Part shown: positions 55,096 through 63,499 of the stretch, one piece after another | How the letters are laid out: every line of letters starts with the position of its first letter | Numbering within the stretch: the first letter of the stretch is position 1 | DNA from: Oceanimonas baumannii | GTDB taxonomy: Bacteria > Pseudomonadota > Gammaproteobacteria > Enterobacterales > Aeromonadaceae | NCBI RefSeq assembly: GCF_002245495.1 | Contig: NZ_NQJF01000009.1 | Span: 62,001 to 126,000, forward strand | Reading direction: 5' to 3' | Length of the DNA: 64,000 bases | Translations under genes and position numbers: made by a program | Notes under the pieces: model-generated | Told to the model about the DNA's origin: nothing | What the model saw: only the letters and a program-made list of their open reading frames with translations | Database searches by the model: none

Positions 55096-56870
55096 TATTC
55101 CGTTCCCCCTTGCAGCCGCGCCGGCAACCGCTCACTGAGCTGCTCAGCAAAGCGCAGACTTGCCAGCAACTGTAACAGGTTTTCCTGATGACGGTAATTG
55201 AAGTTAACCGGGTGCAACTGCCCGCCTACCGGAGCCCGCCCCTGCAGCCGGGTCATAATAATCGCCTCACCGTCTTCCGACATGGACATGTCGGCATTCA
55301 GTCTGTCATAACGCAAATCTTTCAGCATCCCCAGCGTCAGCCCCAATGACAGGTTATCTGCGGCCGTCTCTGTTAATGACTCGCCGGCCTGGTAAGACAC
55401 CCAGCCGTCATCCCCCCACAAACGGCCATTCTGTACGCTGATCCGGTCATTCAGCACAAAAGGCAGCCGGCCATGCAAACTGCCATCACCGGTCAGGCCG
55501 GGTACCGCAGACAGGTTCAGCAATCGGGCAAGGGAAATATCCTGCAGGTGTAGCTCTCCACGTAAGTGAGTGCTCAATCTCATTGGCGACAGCGCCAGCC
55601 GGCCATCCAGCACATTAGCAGTAAGCCCCGACAACCAGGGGCTGTTATCACGCCAGCTTAATGAACCGTGAATATTTGTGACCGGCACACCGGTATTCAA
55701 CTCGGCAATGGTCAGCCCGCTGTGACGCCCTAAACTCAATTGTCCGTTGTGCCGGACCACCTCAACCTGTCCTTTCACCCCCTGGGCATACAGCTCTCCC
55801 CGGCGCAGCCGACCGTCTTTCAGAGCCAGAGTCAGTGTCAGCGGCTGCTCACCATCCAGCACATTCTCTGCCCGGCCTGACAACACCAGCTCTCCCTGTT
55901 CGACATTCAGCTCAGGCAAGGTTATCCAGCGATTCAGCCAGGCCGCCATTTTTGCCAGTGACAGCGACTGTGGCGGCAGTGTCAGGGCCAGCCCCTCCTG
56001 CCAGCGCCAGTCAGTACGCACCTTCAGTTTCGGGTCCAGCTCCAGTGTTATTGTGCCATGGCGATGATCATCCAGCGCCAGTGTCAGTTGTGCCCCAGGC
56101 AAATGCTGTTGCTGCCAGTGTCCACCCTGCCAGCGCAGGATCCAGTGGCCAATGCCGGTCAGCGGCAGCGCGCCGGCCGGCTGCAACACCAGTTCGTTCA
56201 GCCGCAACTGACGCCAGCTCAGGCGGTCAATTGTCAGACGGGAAGCCGGATCCCACCGCCAGCCATCGGCAGTTATATTCAGCTGCCCGTCCAGTGAAAG
56301 CCGGCCAGTCAACGGCTCCGGCAGCGCCGTATCAAAGGCAACTTGCAGGCCCTGTCCGGGTTGCCAGTAGCCCTGCATGCTGACGGGTTTACTCAACGAG
56401 GGTAATAAAACATTACCGGGCAATTCTCCGCGCCAGCGCCAGCCGCCTTGCTCGGGGGTGAGGGTAATGGATAGCGGACCGTTTTCAGCCTGCCAGTGCA
56501 CAATAATGTCACCGTCGCGGTGACGCAGCCGGGCGGGTCCGCTCAGCGCCCTGTCCGGCAGATGCAGCATAAAATGTTCAATGGAGAAATCGACCGGCGG
56601 CAGGGTCAGCAATAACGACAATGCATCGCTTTCGCCCTGCGCCCCTTGATTACCACTGCGCGAGCAGGCGAGATCCAGCCCCAGGTAATCCAGGCTGCCA
56701 CTCACTTCACCATTACGCCAGTGCAGCTCAAGCTGTCGCGCCTGCTCCCGGGGGCAGGCCGGCACCGAGGCCCGCTCCATCTGCGCCGTCAGCTCCAGAC
56801 CGGCCGGCAGTGCCGCAGCCACCACGCCAGGCAGGCACAGCAATAATCCCAGCAGCACCCGCATCATCAT
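55095..56870 (-). CDS. ydbH: YdbH-type AsmA-like intermembrane lipid transport protein (short form)
   Basis: A 591-residue inner-membrane-anchored periplasmic protein (N-terminal hydrophobic helix, about residues 4-20), rich in beta-strand. With YnbE and YdbL it forms one of the three AsmA-like systems (YdbH, TamB, YhdP) that bring phospholipids to the outer membrane. It is much shorter than E. coli YdbH (about 880 residues), so the groove may be shorter or the N-terminal part lost. The first ATG at 56870 follows AAGGAG. ynbE and ydbL overlap or follow closely. Confidence 0.78.
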   Translation of the reverse strand: MMMRVLLGLLLCLPGVVAAALPAGLELTAQMERASVPACPREQARQLELHWRNGEVSGSLDYLGLDLACSRSGNQGAQGESDALSLLLTLPPVDFSIEHFMLHLPDRALSGPARLRHRDGDIIVHWQAENGPLSITLTPEQGGWRWRGELPGNVLLPSLSKPVSMQGYWQPGQGLQVAFDTALPEPLTGRLSLDGQLNITADGWRWDPASRLTIDRLSWRQLRLNELVLQPAGALPLTGIGHWILRWQGGHWQQQHLPGAQLTLALDDHRHGTITLELDPKLKVRTDWRWQEGLALTLPPQSLSLAKMAAWLNRWITLPELNVEQGELVLSGRAENVLDGEQPLTLTLALKDGRLRRGELYAQGVKGQVEVVRHNGQLSLGRHSGLTIAELNTGVPVTNIHGSLSWRDNSPWLSGLTANVLDGRLALSPMRLSTHLRGELHLQDISLARLLNLSAVPGLTGDGSLHGRLPFVLNDRISVQNGRLWGDDGWVSYQAGESLTETAADNLSLGLTLGMLKDLRYDRLNADMSMSEDGEAIIMTRLQGRAPVGGQLHPVNFNYRHQENLLQLLASLRFAEQLSERLPARLQGGTE

Positions 56871-56935
56871 GCCAAACTCCTTGCACGAACATATTCAGCC
56901 TTTAAGCTAAACCGAGTAACAGGGAGAAACCGTGA

Positions 56936-57289
56936 ATGGATAGATTTGTACTCTGGGGCATTATCATCATTGCTTTTGTGGTGGTCGGACAACGACTGTA
57001 CCGGCACTTTTACGATCATATTCAGCCTGAACACAGCCTCAAGGTAGTGATTACCGGTAAACGGATACAAGAGTTTATGGGCCGCACCCCCAAGGAAGAA
57101 ACCGAGCTGCCGCCACCCCGACGGCAGTTCTATGTGAGTTTCAGCCCGAGACACGAGCAGGAGCGGGAGTTTCAGGTCAGTGAGCACCTTTATGAGCAAC
57201 TGATCCTGAACAGCAGCGGCACCCTGGTGTTCCGCGGCCGGCGTTTCATTGCTTTTGAACCCGATGACATCAGCCTGGATAGCGACTGA
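56936..57289 (+). CDS. DUF2500-like small membrane protein
   Basis: A 117-residue protein with one N-terminal helix (about residues 3-21) and a beta-rich periplasmic or cytosolic part. The ending LNSSGTLVFRGRRFIAFE and the YVSFSPR stretch resemble the DUF2500 (YhhM) family, of unknown function. It is divergent from ydbH and its stop overlaps the convergent DUF411 gene by 20 bases. Confidence 0.62.
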   Translation: MDRFVLWGIIIIAFVVVGQRLYRHFYDHIQPEHSLKVVITGKRIQEFMGRTPKEETELPPPRRQFYVSFSPRHEQEREFQVSEHLYEQLILNSSGTLVFRGRRFIAFEPDDISLDSD

Positions 57290-57698
57290 ACACCGCCGTG
57301 TTGCCCTGCTCGTCAAAGCCAAGCACCTCGTAGGGTGTGCCCGGAATGTCCATGCCCGGCGCACTTTGCGGCATACCGGGAATACTCAGACCACGCACCT
57401 CTGGCTGCTGCTGTAGCAGTCGTTTCACGTCTGCCGCAGGCACATGTCCTTCAATCACATAACCATCCACATGCGCGGTATGACAGGAAGCCAGCCGCGG
57501 CTCTACGCCGGCCTTCTGCTTGAGCGCCCCCATCAGCTCGGTATCTATGCTGTTTACCTCAAAGCCGGACTCACGCATGTGCTCTACCCAGCTTTCACAA
57601 CAACCGCAGGTGGGCGACTTGTAAACGGTCACGGACGGCGACGCTGCCAGGGCCGGACCTGCCAGCAACAACGACAGACTCAGTAAGCTCTTTTTCAT
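57270..57698 (-). CDS. DUF411 periplasmic metal-binding protein
   Basis: A 142-residue exported protein with a signal peptide (cleavage about ALA|ASPS, residue 20) and the conserved CGCCESWVEHM motif of DUF411, followed by CHTAHVDGYVIEGHVPA. These proteins are often found near copper-resistance genes and are thought to bind copper or other metals. No copper genes are near here. The ATG at 57698 is preferred over the frame extension. It overlaps the convergent upstream gene at the 3' end. Confidence 0.82.
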   Translation of the reverse strand: MKKSLLSLSLLLAGPALAASPSVTVYKSPTCGCCESWVEHMRESGFEVNSIDTELMGALKQKAGVEPRLASCHTAHVDGYVIEGHVPAADVKRLLQQQPEVRGLSIPGMPQSAPGMDIPGTPYEVLGFDEQGNTAVFSRYPG

Positions 57699-57831
57699 GA
57701 TGGTTATCCTGTATGAATCTCCCATCGACAGACTAACAAAACCTGGGTTGCGAGTCGCCTGTTGCCGGTATTCAGGCCGGCGTCAAACGGTTATGCTAGC
57801 CGCTTTAATAACGTATAACTCCGGAGCCAAT

Positions 57832-58221
57832 ATGTCTTACCTTGCCGTTAAGCATGCGCACATGATGTTTGCCATTATCAGCATTGTGCTGTTTATGCTG
57901 AGAGCCTGGCTGGCAGTGCCTTCCCCTGCCCGCATCAATAACAAGCTGCTGAAAATTCTGCCCCATATCAACGACACGCTGTTGCTGCTGTGCGGCATCT
58001 GGCTGGCGGTCAGTATTAACCAGATCCCCTTTGGCAACAGCCCCTGGCTGACCGCCAAGGTGATTGGTCTGGTCTGCTATATCATTGTGGGTACCATCGC
58101 CATCAAACGGGGTAAAACCCGGGGACAGCGACTGACGGCCGCCCTCGCTGCCATCGCCATTTTTGCCTACATCTATGGTGCCGCCATCAGCAAATCGCCG
58201 CTGTCCTGGCTGGCCCTTTAA
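57832..58221 (+). CDS. SirB2-family membrane protein
   Basis: A 129-residue inner-membrane protein with four hydrophobic helices, starting MSYLAVKHAHMMFAI. The motif ILPHINDTLLLLCGIWLA is typical of SirB2, named for an effect on Salmonella invasion gene expression; the biochemical role is not known. A GGAG ribosome site precedes the ATG. It overlaps the convergent carboxypeptidase gene by four bases. Confidence 0.8.
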   Translation: MSYLAVKHAHMMFAIISIVLFMLRAWLAVPSPARINNKLLKILPHINDTLLLLCGIWLAVSINQIPFGNSPWLTAKVIGLVCYIIVGTIAIKRGKTRGQRLTAALAAIAIFAYIYGAAISKSPLSWLAL

Positions 58222-59756
58222 AACTCACCGTCGGGGCTTACCGGAAATACCGGAAAATGCCCCGGCATCAGCCAGTGCCAGCCCTCCTCCTGATAGAGGG
58301 CATTGGCTGACCGGGGATCCAGCATCAACGCCGCCAGCGGACCCAGTGGCTGATCCATGGGCACCAGCAAATCTCCCGGCCCCAGCGTGGCCACGCCAGC
58401 TTGTGTGTCTGCCTGTACCCGCCACTTTTCCCGCACTCCCGGCTTGACTCTGGGCTGGGGAATAACGTCAGTAATCCGGATATACCCGGCATGCACCACT
58501 TGTGGAGCCCTCACCGTGGTGAAACGAATATGATGCCGCTGCAGCCAGCGCGCCATGCGTTCCCGTTCCCGGGTAATGGCATAGGCTGGCGGCAGGCTGA
58601 CCGGCTCCCTCGCGATAATGGCATCATGATTGGCAAACACATGGTAGCGGCGCTGGCCATCCGCCTGCCGCACCAGTGGAATGCTCACCTCGGGCTGTGC
58701 CTCATTACGGGCAAAGTGCACATCCATGCTCAGCATGCGCCCACTGCCGGCAGCCTGCCAGTGCTGGCGAGCCTGACGTGATACCGTGATCAGCCGTTCA
58801 CTGTCTTCGGCGGCCAGCTGCAGCAGACTGAACAACGCCAGATACTGTTTGCTGACCCGCTCCGCAATATTGCGTGGCGTGACATAATCGCCCCCTTTGT
58901 TATCCAGGCGACTTTCAACCAGCACCGATACCCGCCCCTGCATAGCAGCGTAGTTACGCAAATTGGTAATCCCCAGCCCGCCCCGGGCCACCCGCTGCTC
59001 CAGGCTGGTAATTTCTCCCCGGTAGCGCTCTGCCCTCAGGCCTGTCTCGTTCACCTGTTTGATCAGCGCCGGCAACAGGAACCCTGAGGTATAGTCCTGC
59101 AGGCGGGCATCGATATTGGGGTTATTACCTGCCTCAAACTGCACCTCTACATCGGTCAACCAGCCCTGCTGTCTGGTCAGCACCCGTTTCCAGATCCCTG
59201 ATTCATGAGCGTCATACACCAGATCCGGATCAAAGGTATTCAACGCATTCACCAACAGACGGGTTTCACCGGCGTTCATCGCCACATAATCGATATTGGT
59301 ATTGTCGTTATTGGCGTTATGGCGGCGGGCCAGATCCCGCCCATCCGGATTGGCCATGGCGACCAGCACCAGGTTCAGCCGCTCAAGCAAGGCCAGGTGC
59401 CTGCCGGCGACAAACTCCGAGGCCAGTTGCTGCACAGCCTCTGCTCCGGCAGGCTCGTTACCGTGCTGCGCAGCCAGCACCAGCACCGTAGCCTTATCAG
59501 TATCGGGCTGATAATGCTGTAGAAAAGCCGGGGAAGCAGAAATCAGCAGCCCATACAGCGGCCGGCCACCGGCAGAATGCCCAAGAGCCACCATACGAGC
59601 CTGTTTATTATCAGCCGCCAGGCTAAACAGATACTGGTCAATATCGTGGCTGTCGGGCAGCGACAAATAATTTGCTTCTTTTAGCGGCGTCAAGGGCTCC
59701 GAACGGGACCATGATTCACTCCCCCACAGTGCCGCCAGCAGTAACAACCATCTCAT
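58218..59756 (-). CDS. Exported M14-family zinc carboxypeptidase
   Basis: A 512-residue protein with a short signal peptide (about residues 1-18) and an M14 zinc carboxypeptidase domain. Zinc ligands fit HGNEPAG (His, Glu) and DAHESG (His); a catalytic Glu is likely in VLVESRLDN. The C-terminal 200 residues are beta-rich and have no clear family. A periplasmic or secreted carboxypeptidase acting on peptides or peptidoglycan is likely; the substrate is unknown. It overlaps the SirB2 gene by four bases at the 3' end. Confidence 0.82.
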   Translation of the reverse strand: MRWLLLLAALWGSESWSRSEPLTPLKEANYLSLPDSHDIDQYLFSLAADNKQARMVALGHSAGGRPLYGLLISASPAFLQHYQPDTDKATVLVLAAQHGNEPAGAEAVQQLASEFVAGRHLALLERLNLVLVAMANPDGRDLARRHNANNDNTNIDYVAMNAGETRLLVNALNTFDPDLVYDAHESGIWKRVLTRQQGWLTDVEVQFEAGNNPNIDARLQDYTSGFLLPALIKQVNETGLRAERYRGEITSLEQRVARGGLGITNLRNYAAMQGRVSVLVESRLDNKGGDYVTPRNIAERVSKQYLALFSLLQLAAEDSERLITVSRQARQHWQAAGSGRMLSMDVHFARNEAQPEVSIPLVRQADGQRRYHVFANHDAIIAREPVSLPPAYAITRERERMARWLQRHHIRFTTVRAPQVVHAGYIRITDVIPQPRVKPGVREKWRVQADTQAGVATLGPGDLLVPMDQPLGPLAALMLDPRSANALYQEEGWHWLMPGHFPVFPVSPDGEF

Positions 59757-59955
59757 ACCAACCCCATAAAGTTATATTAATTTCAATAGGTTATAGTATT
59801 CAAACGGCAACATAGCAAGATGTTTACAGCGTCAGGTTCAGACCGTAAACCGGCAAGTGTAGAAAAATGGCGACACTCGCTCATGAAAAATATGCGTCAA
59901 AACTTGTCGCTAACTCTACCTAGGATACAATCATCCCAAGCAAGAGGGCATCACC

Positions 59956-60918
59956 ATGAGTAAGAAACTGCTGAGACAACTGACCCTGGCGCGCTGTGTT
60001 CCATACCGTCCATACAAGCTGACCGCACGCCAGCTGCAAGAAAAACTGGAAGAAGAAGGAATTCAGGTAAGCCTGCGGACCGTACAGCGGGATCTGGAAG
60101 AAATGTCAGGCATGGGCCTGTTTGATCTGACATCTGATGATCGCAGCAAACCCCATGGCTGGTGTTTTGAACGCAATGGTTTGAACGACTTCGCCAACTT
60201 TATGCCGCTGGGCCTGGCCATGGCACTGAAAACCTGGAACGACCAGGCCGCCGACCTGCTGCCGGCCAGCGTGCTGACCGAACTGACGCCCATCATCGAC
60301 AAAGCCACTCAGGTTATTAATGACAGCCAGAGCGAGCTGGCCGGTCGCTGGATGGAAAACGTGGTGCAACTGCCCAAACCGTTTGCTGGTAGTCCGGAAA
60401 TGCGCCGTGCTACTACAATTCGCGACGCGCTGTGGCGGGGCCGCAAGTTTACCGCCGAGATAAAACGCCAGATTAAAGGGCGTACCGTCTGGCTGCGCTA
60501 TGAGCAGGTAAACCCGCTGGGTATTGTCAGCCGTAAAGACGGCACCATGCTGCTGTGCACCATGACCGATATGGATCCCAAGATTTACGGTATTCCCTTT
60601 GAACATATCAAAGACGTGGAACTGACCAGCCGCCCGGTAACCCAGCCGCGGGAATTCAGTACCAATAAACTGGTTCGTGAAAAAGGCTACCAGGAAGAAG
60701 CGGAAACCATCCACTTTGTTGGTCGTGTTACCAATAGCGGACGCCCGCTGCTGGAAGACACCATTCCCGGCCACAATCCGCGATTAACCCGTTATGATAA
60801 GCAAAGCATGATGGTGGAAACCGACGTGAAAGATTCACCCGAATTTCGCCGGTGGCTGACTGACATGGCGGGTAAGGTTGAAGTTCTGGCACCGGAATCA
60901 CTGAAGACCGCCAAATAA
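59956..60918 (+). CDS. WYL-domain transcriptional regulator
   Basis: A 320-residue regulator. The N-terminal winged helix-turn-helix (about residues 8-60, LTARQLQEKLEEEG...SLRTVQRDLEEM) is of the DeoR/HTH_11 type, followed by a WYL domain (about 150-240) with VNPLGIVSRKDGTMLLCTMT, and a C-terminal WCX-like part. WYL proteins sense ligands such as nucleotides or ssDNA and often control stress or defence genes. It lies directly upstream of an ftsZ-like gene (64-base gap with a terminator hairpin), so it may regulate it. Confidence 0.82.
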   Translation: MSKKLLRQLTLARCVPYRPYKLTARQLQEKLEEEGIQVSLRTVQRDLEEMSGMGLFDLTSDDRSKPHGWCFERNGLNDFANFMPLGLAMALKTWNDQAADLLPASVLTELTPIIDKATQVINDSQSELAGRWMENVVQLPKPFAGSPEMRRATTIRDALWRGRKFTAEIKRQIKGRTVWLRYEQVNPLGIVSRKDGTMLLCTMTDMDPKIYGIPFEHIKDVELTSRPVTQPREFSTNKLVREKGYQEEAETIHFVGRVTNSGRPLLEDTIPGHNPRLTRYDKQSMMVETDVKDSPEFRRWLTDMAGKVEVLAPESLKTAK

Positions 60919-60937
60919 AGTTACAAACACCGATGAT

Positions 60938-60962
60938 AAGGGCTGACAGGTTCAGCCCTTTT
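60938..60962 (+). terminator. Terminator/attenuator between the WYL and ftsZ-like genes
   Basis: Perfect 9-base arms AAGGGCTGA / TCAGCCCTT with a 5-base loop, followed by TTTTG. It sits only 20 bases upstream of the ftsZ-like start, so read-through or a very close promoter is needed to express that gene. Confidence 0.75.
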
Positions 60963-60982
60963 GTATTTCCACGGAGACCAGG

Positions 60983-62062
60983 ATGGACCAAATCCTCTTT
61001 GAACCCACCGAACCCGACTGTGACACCATCCGTATCAGCGTCATCGGTGTCGGCGGCTGCGGCGGCAACACCGTTAACCTGCTGGCCGATCACAACCTGC
61101 CGGCCCACGTCAGCACCATGGCCATGAATACCGACGCCAAGGCCCTGCAACAAAGCCGGGTAGAAACGCTGCAACTGGGACGGGAACTGACCCGAGGCCT
61201 GGGTGCCGGTGCAGAGGCAGAGACCGGCCGCAGTGCCGCCGAAGAAAGCGAACAAGACATTCGTACCCGCCTGCAAGGTGCCGACCTGTGCTTTATTACC
61301 GCCGGGATGGGCGGAGGCACGGGCACCGGTGCCGCTCCCGTGGTGGCACGTCTCGCCCGGGAAATGAACATCATGACCGTTGCTATTGTGACCCGTCCCT
61401 TTGGCTTTGAAGGTAAAAAGCGGGCGAACATGGCCGAACTTGGCCTCGAAACTCTGGCCGAACATACCGATGCGTTGCTTGTGCTGCCCAACGACTACCT
61501 GCTGCGGGTGCTGGGTGCCCGCACACCGCTGCTCAAAGCTTTTTCCGAAAGCAGCAAGGTCATTCAGAACGCGGTGCGCGGTCTCGCCGACATTATTGGC
61601 CAGACCGGCCTTATTAATATCGATTTTGCCGATGTTCGCACCATTATGAGCCAACAGGGCAAGGCCGTTATGGGAATTGGCCTGGCCAGCGGCGAAAACA
61701 AGGTAGAAGAAGCCACCCTGCAAGCACTGAACAATCCACTGCTGGAAAAAGTGGAACTGGAACGGGCCCGGGGCGTCTTGCTGAATGTGGTCGCCTCCAT
61801 GGATATCGGCCTGGACGACTTCCAGAAAATCGGCGACAGAGTGGCCGAAAGTGTGGGCGAAGAGGCGACCGTAGTGTCCGGTATTACCTTGGATCCGGAC
61901 CTGACCGACAGTATTCAGGTCACCATGATCGCCACCGGTATTCAGCCTCCCAAAGAAACGATAGCACCGGTGCACACTCACCATCAGCCCGAACAACAAG
62001 GTGAACAGCCGCTGCAGGAAGGGCTGGATATTCCTGCCTTTCTGCGACAGCGCCAGCAATAA
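60983..62062 (+). CDS. FtsZ paralogue (tubulin-like GTPase)
   Basis: A 359-residue tubulin-like GTPase of the FtsZ family. The glycine loop is GVGGCGGN (residues 22-29, with Cys26 in place of Gly), the tubulin signature is GMGGGTGTG (108-116), and the T7 catalytic loop is NIDFAD (212-217, with Asp214 and Asp217). A short linker (about 26 residues) leads to the C-terminal peptide LDIPAFLRQRQQ, which resembles the FtsA/ZipA-binding tail of E. coli FtsZ. It diverges strongly from the E. coli protein and is outside any dcw cluster, so it is probably a second FtsZ. The ribosome site is GGAG/AGG. Confidence 0.9.
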   Translation: MDQILFEPTEPDCDTIRISVIGVGGCGGNTVNLLADHNLPAHVSTMAMNTDAKALQQSRVETLQLGRELTRGLGAGAEAETGRSAAEESEQDIRTRLQGADLCFITAGMGGGTGTGAAPVVARLAREMNIMTVAIVTRPFGFEGKKRANMAELGLETLAEHTDALLVLPNDYLLRVLGARTPLLKAFSESSKVIQNAVRGLADIIGQTGLINIDFADVRTIMSQQGKAVMGIGLASGENKVEEATLQALNNPLLEKVELERARGVLLNVVASMDIGLDDFQKIGDRVAESVGEEATVVSGITLDPDLTDSIQVTMIATGIQPPKETIAPVHTHHQPEQQGEQPLQEGLDIPAFLRQRQQ

Positions 62063-62108
62063 CGCCGGCACTTACCGCCGCCCACCACGAAGCAATGCCC
62101 CTGCCCCT

Positions 62109-62193
62109 CCCCGCGAAGGCGGGGGCCATGCCGCAAACAGCACCGTATTTAACCCCATGCATGTCTGCACTGGATGCCCATCTTCATGGGCAT
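62109..62193. repeat. Two small hairpins downstream of the ftsZ-like gene
   Basis: CCCCGC / GCGGGG (62109-62124) and ATGCCCAT / ATGGGCAT (62174-62193, 4-base loop). The first resembles the CCCGC-GAAG-GCGGG type of dispersed repeat. Neither has a T-run. Confidence 0.5.
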
Positions 62194-62210
62194 GACCACA
62201 CAGCGAACAC

Positions 62211-62240
62211 AAAAAGGCCGACGCAAGCGTCGGCCTTTTT
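62211..62240. terminator. Bidirectional terminator between the ftsZ-like gene and gltS
   Basis: Perfect 14-base arms AAAAAGGCCGACGC / GCGTCGGCCTTTTT with a 2-base loop. Convergent genes on both sides can use it. Confidence 0.9.
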
Positions 62241-62257
62241 TATGCTGAAACGAGGGA

Positions 62258-63466
62258 TTAACCAAACACGTTCAGACACCAGGTGATGACGGGAATGGCC
62301 ACAATGTCGATCAGCACGGCACCACAGAGCGGAGCCACGATAAACGCCTTGTGAGAAAATACCCGGTAGCGATCGCACACCGCCCCCATATTGGCCACCG
62401 CATTCGGAGTTGCCCCCAGACCATGCCCCACAAAACCAGCGCAGAGCACGGCGGCATCATAGTTGCCGCCCATCAGACGGAACATCACAAAGTAGGCCAG
62501 CATCACGATCGCCAGCGTCTGAACGGCCAGAATAATCATCAGCGAGCCCCCCAGATCCGCCAGCTGCCACAATTTCAGAGACATCATCGCCATGGTCAGG
62601 AAAATGCCCAGACAGAAGTCACCCACCGCATTATTGGCGCTGTCGGATAGCGGCAGCAGACGTACCACTTCGTTCAGGTTACGCAGCAGAATGGCCACGA
62701 ACATCGCCCCTACGTAAGACGGCAGAATAATGTCGAGGTGCTCACGCAAATTGCCGCTCAGCCACAGGCCGGCCACCATGGTACACAACACCACGGCCAC
62801 ACTTTTCAGCAGCAGGGTTCCGGTTACCGGCTCGCGGCTCGGCTTTTCCGACTCTTGCAGGGCTTCCAGCTCATGCACCTGCTCAGCTTCGATGTTGACG
62901 CCATGGCGCTTGATCAGCAAACGGGCCACGGGGGCACCCAGCAGACCGCCGGCCACCATGCCGAAGGTCGCTGCCGCCAGCGCCGCCGTGGTGGCACCGG
63001 TCACACCCAGAGCTTCGGCCTCGGGGCCGAAAGCCGCCGCAGCACCAAAGCCACCTTCCAGAGAGACGGCACCTGCCATCAGGCCCAGCAGCGGATGCTC
63101 ACCCAGCATGGACGCAATACTGATACCCAGACCACTCTGCAACACCGCCAGCAGCCAGCAGGCCACCAGGTAAACGCCCAGTACCTTGCCGCCTTTTTTC
63201 AGCAGAGCCAGGCTTCCGCCCAGACCCACGGTGGCGAAAAAGGCAATCATCAGCGGACTCTGCAACGCCAGATCGAATTTGAACTCCACCTGCGCCCAGT
63301 CCCGCGCCAGCCAGGCAAACACGGCAAAACCAAAGCCACCGATCACCGGTGCCGGCACGCACAGCTGGTGCAGCACCGGGATGCGCCGCTGCAGGTACAT
63401 GCCCAGCATCAGCAGCAACGCCGCCAGGGTGGTAGTGGTCATCACATCGAAAGTAATTACATTCAT
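62258..63466 (-). CDS. gltS: Sodium/glutamate symporter GltS
   Basis: Inner-membrane Na+-coupled glutamate transporter, 402 residues with about 10-12 helices in two halves. The repeated glycine-rich motif GGFGAAAAFG in the first half and GHGLGATPNAVANM in the second form the substrate site in the family. It starts MNVITFDVMTTTTLA. Upstream lies the hutG gene of histidine breakdown, a pathway that ends in glutamate. Confidence 0.93.
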   Translation of the reverse strand: MNVITFDVMTTTTLAALLLMLGMYLQRRIPVLHQLCVPAPVIGGFGFAVFAWLARDWAQVEFKFDLALQSPLMIAFFATVGLGGSLALLKKGGKVLGVYLVACWLLAVLQSGLGISIASMLGEHPLLGLMAGAVSLEGGFGAAAAFGPEAEALGVTGATTAALAAATFGMVAGGLLGAPVARLLIKRHGVNIEAEQVHELEALQESEKPSREPVTGTLLLKSVAVVLCTMVAGLWLSGNLREHLDIILPSYVGAMFVAILLRNLNEVVRLLPLSDSANNAVGDFCLGIFLTMAMMSLKLWQLADLGGSLMIILAVQTLAIVMLAYFVMFRLMGGNYDAAVLCAGFVGHGLGATPNAVANMGAVCDRYRVFSHKAFIVAPLCGAVLIDIVAIPVITWCLNVFG

Positions 63467-63499
63467 AAAATTTCCCTATAGATACAGCTTGGGGGCCTG

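Noticed and set aside
60106-62071. Two long minus-strand frames opposite the WYL and ftsZ-like genes
   Set aside because: They are antisense shadows; the plus strand carries complete WYL and FtsZ motifs.
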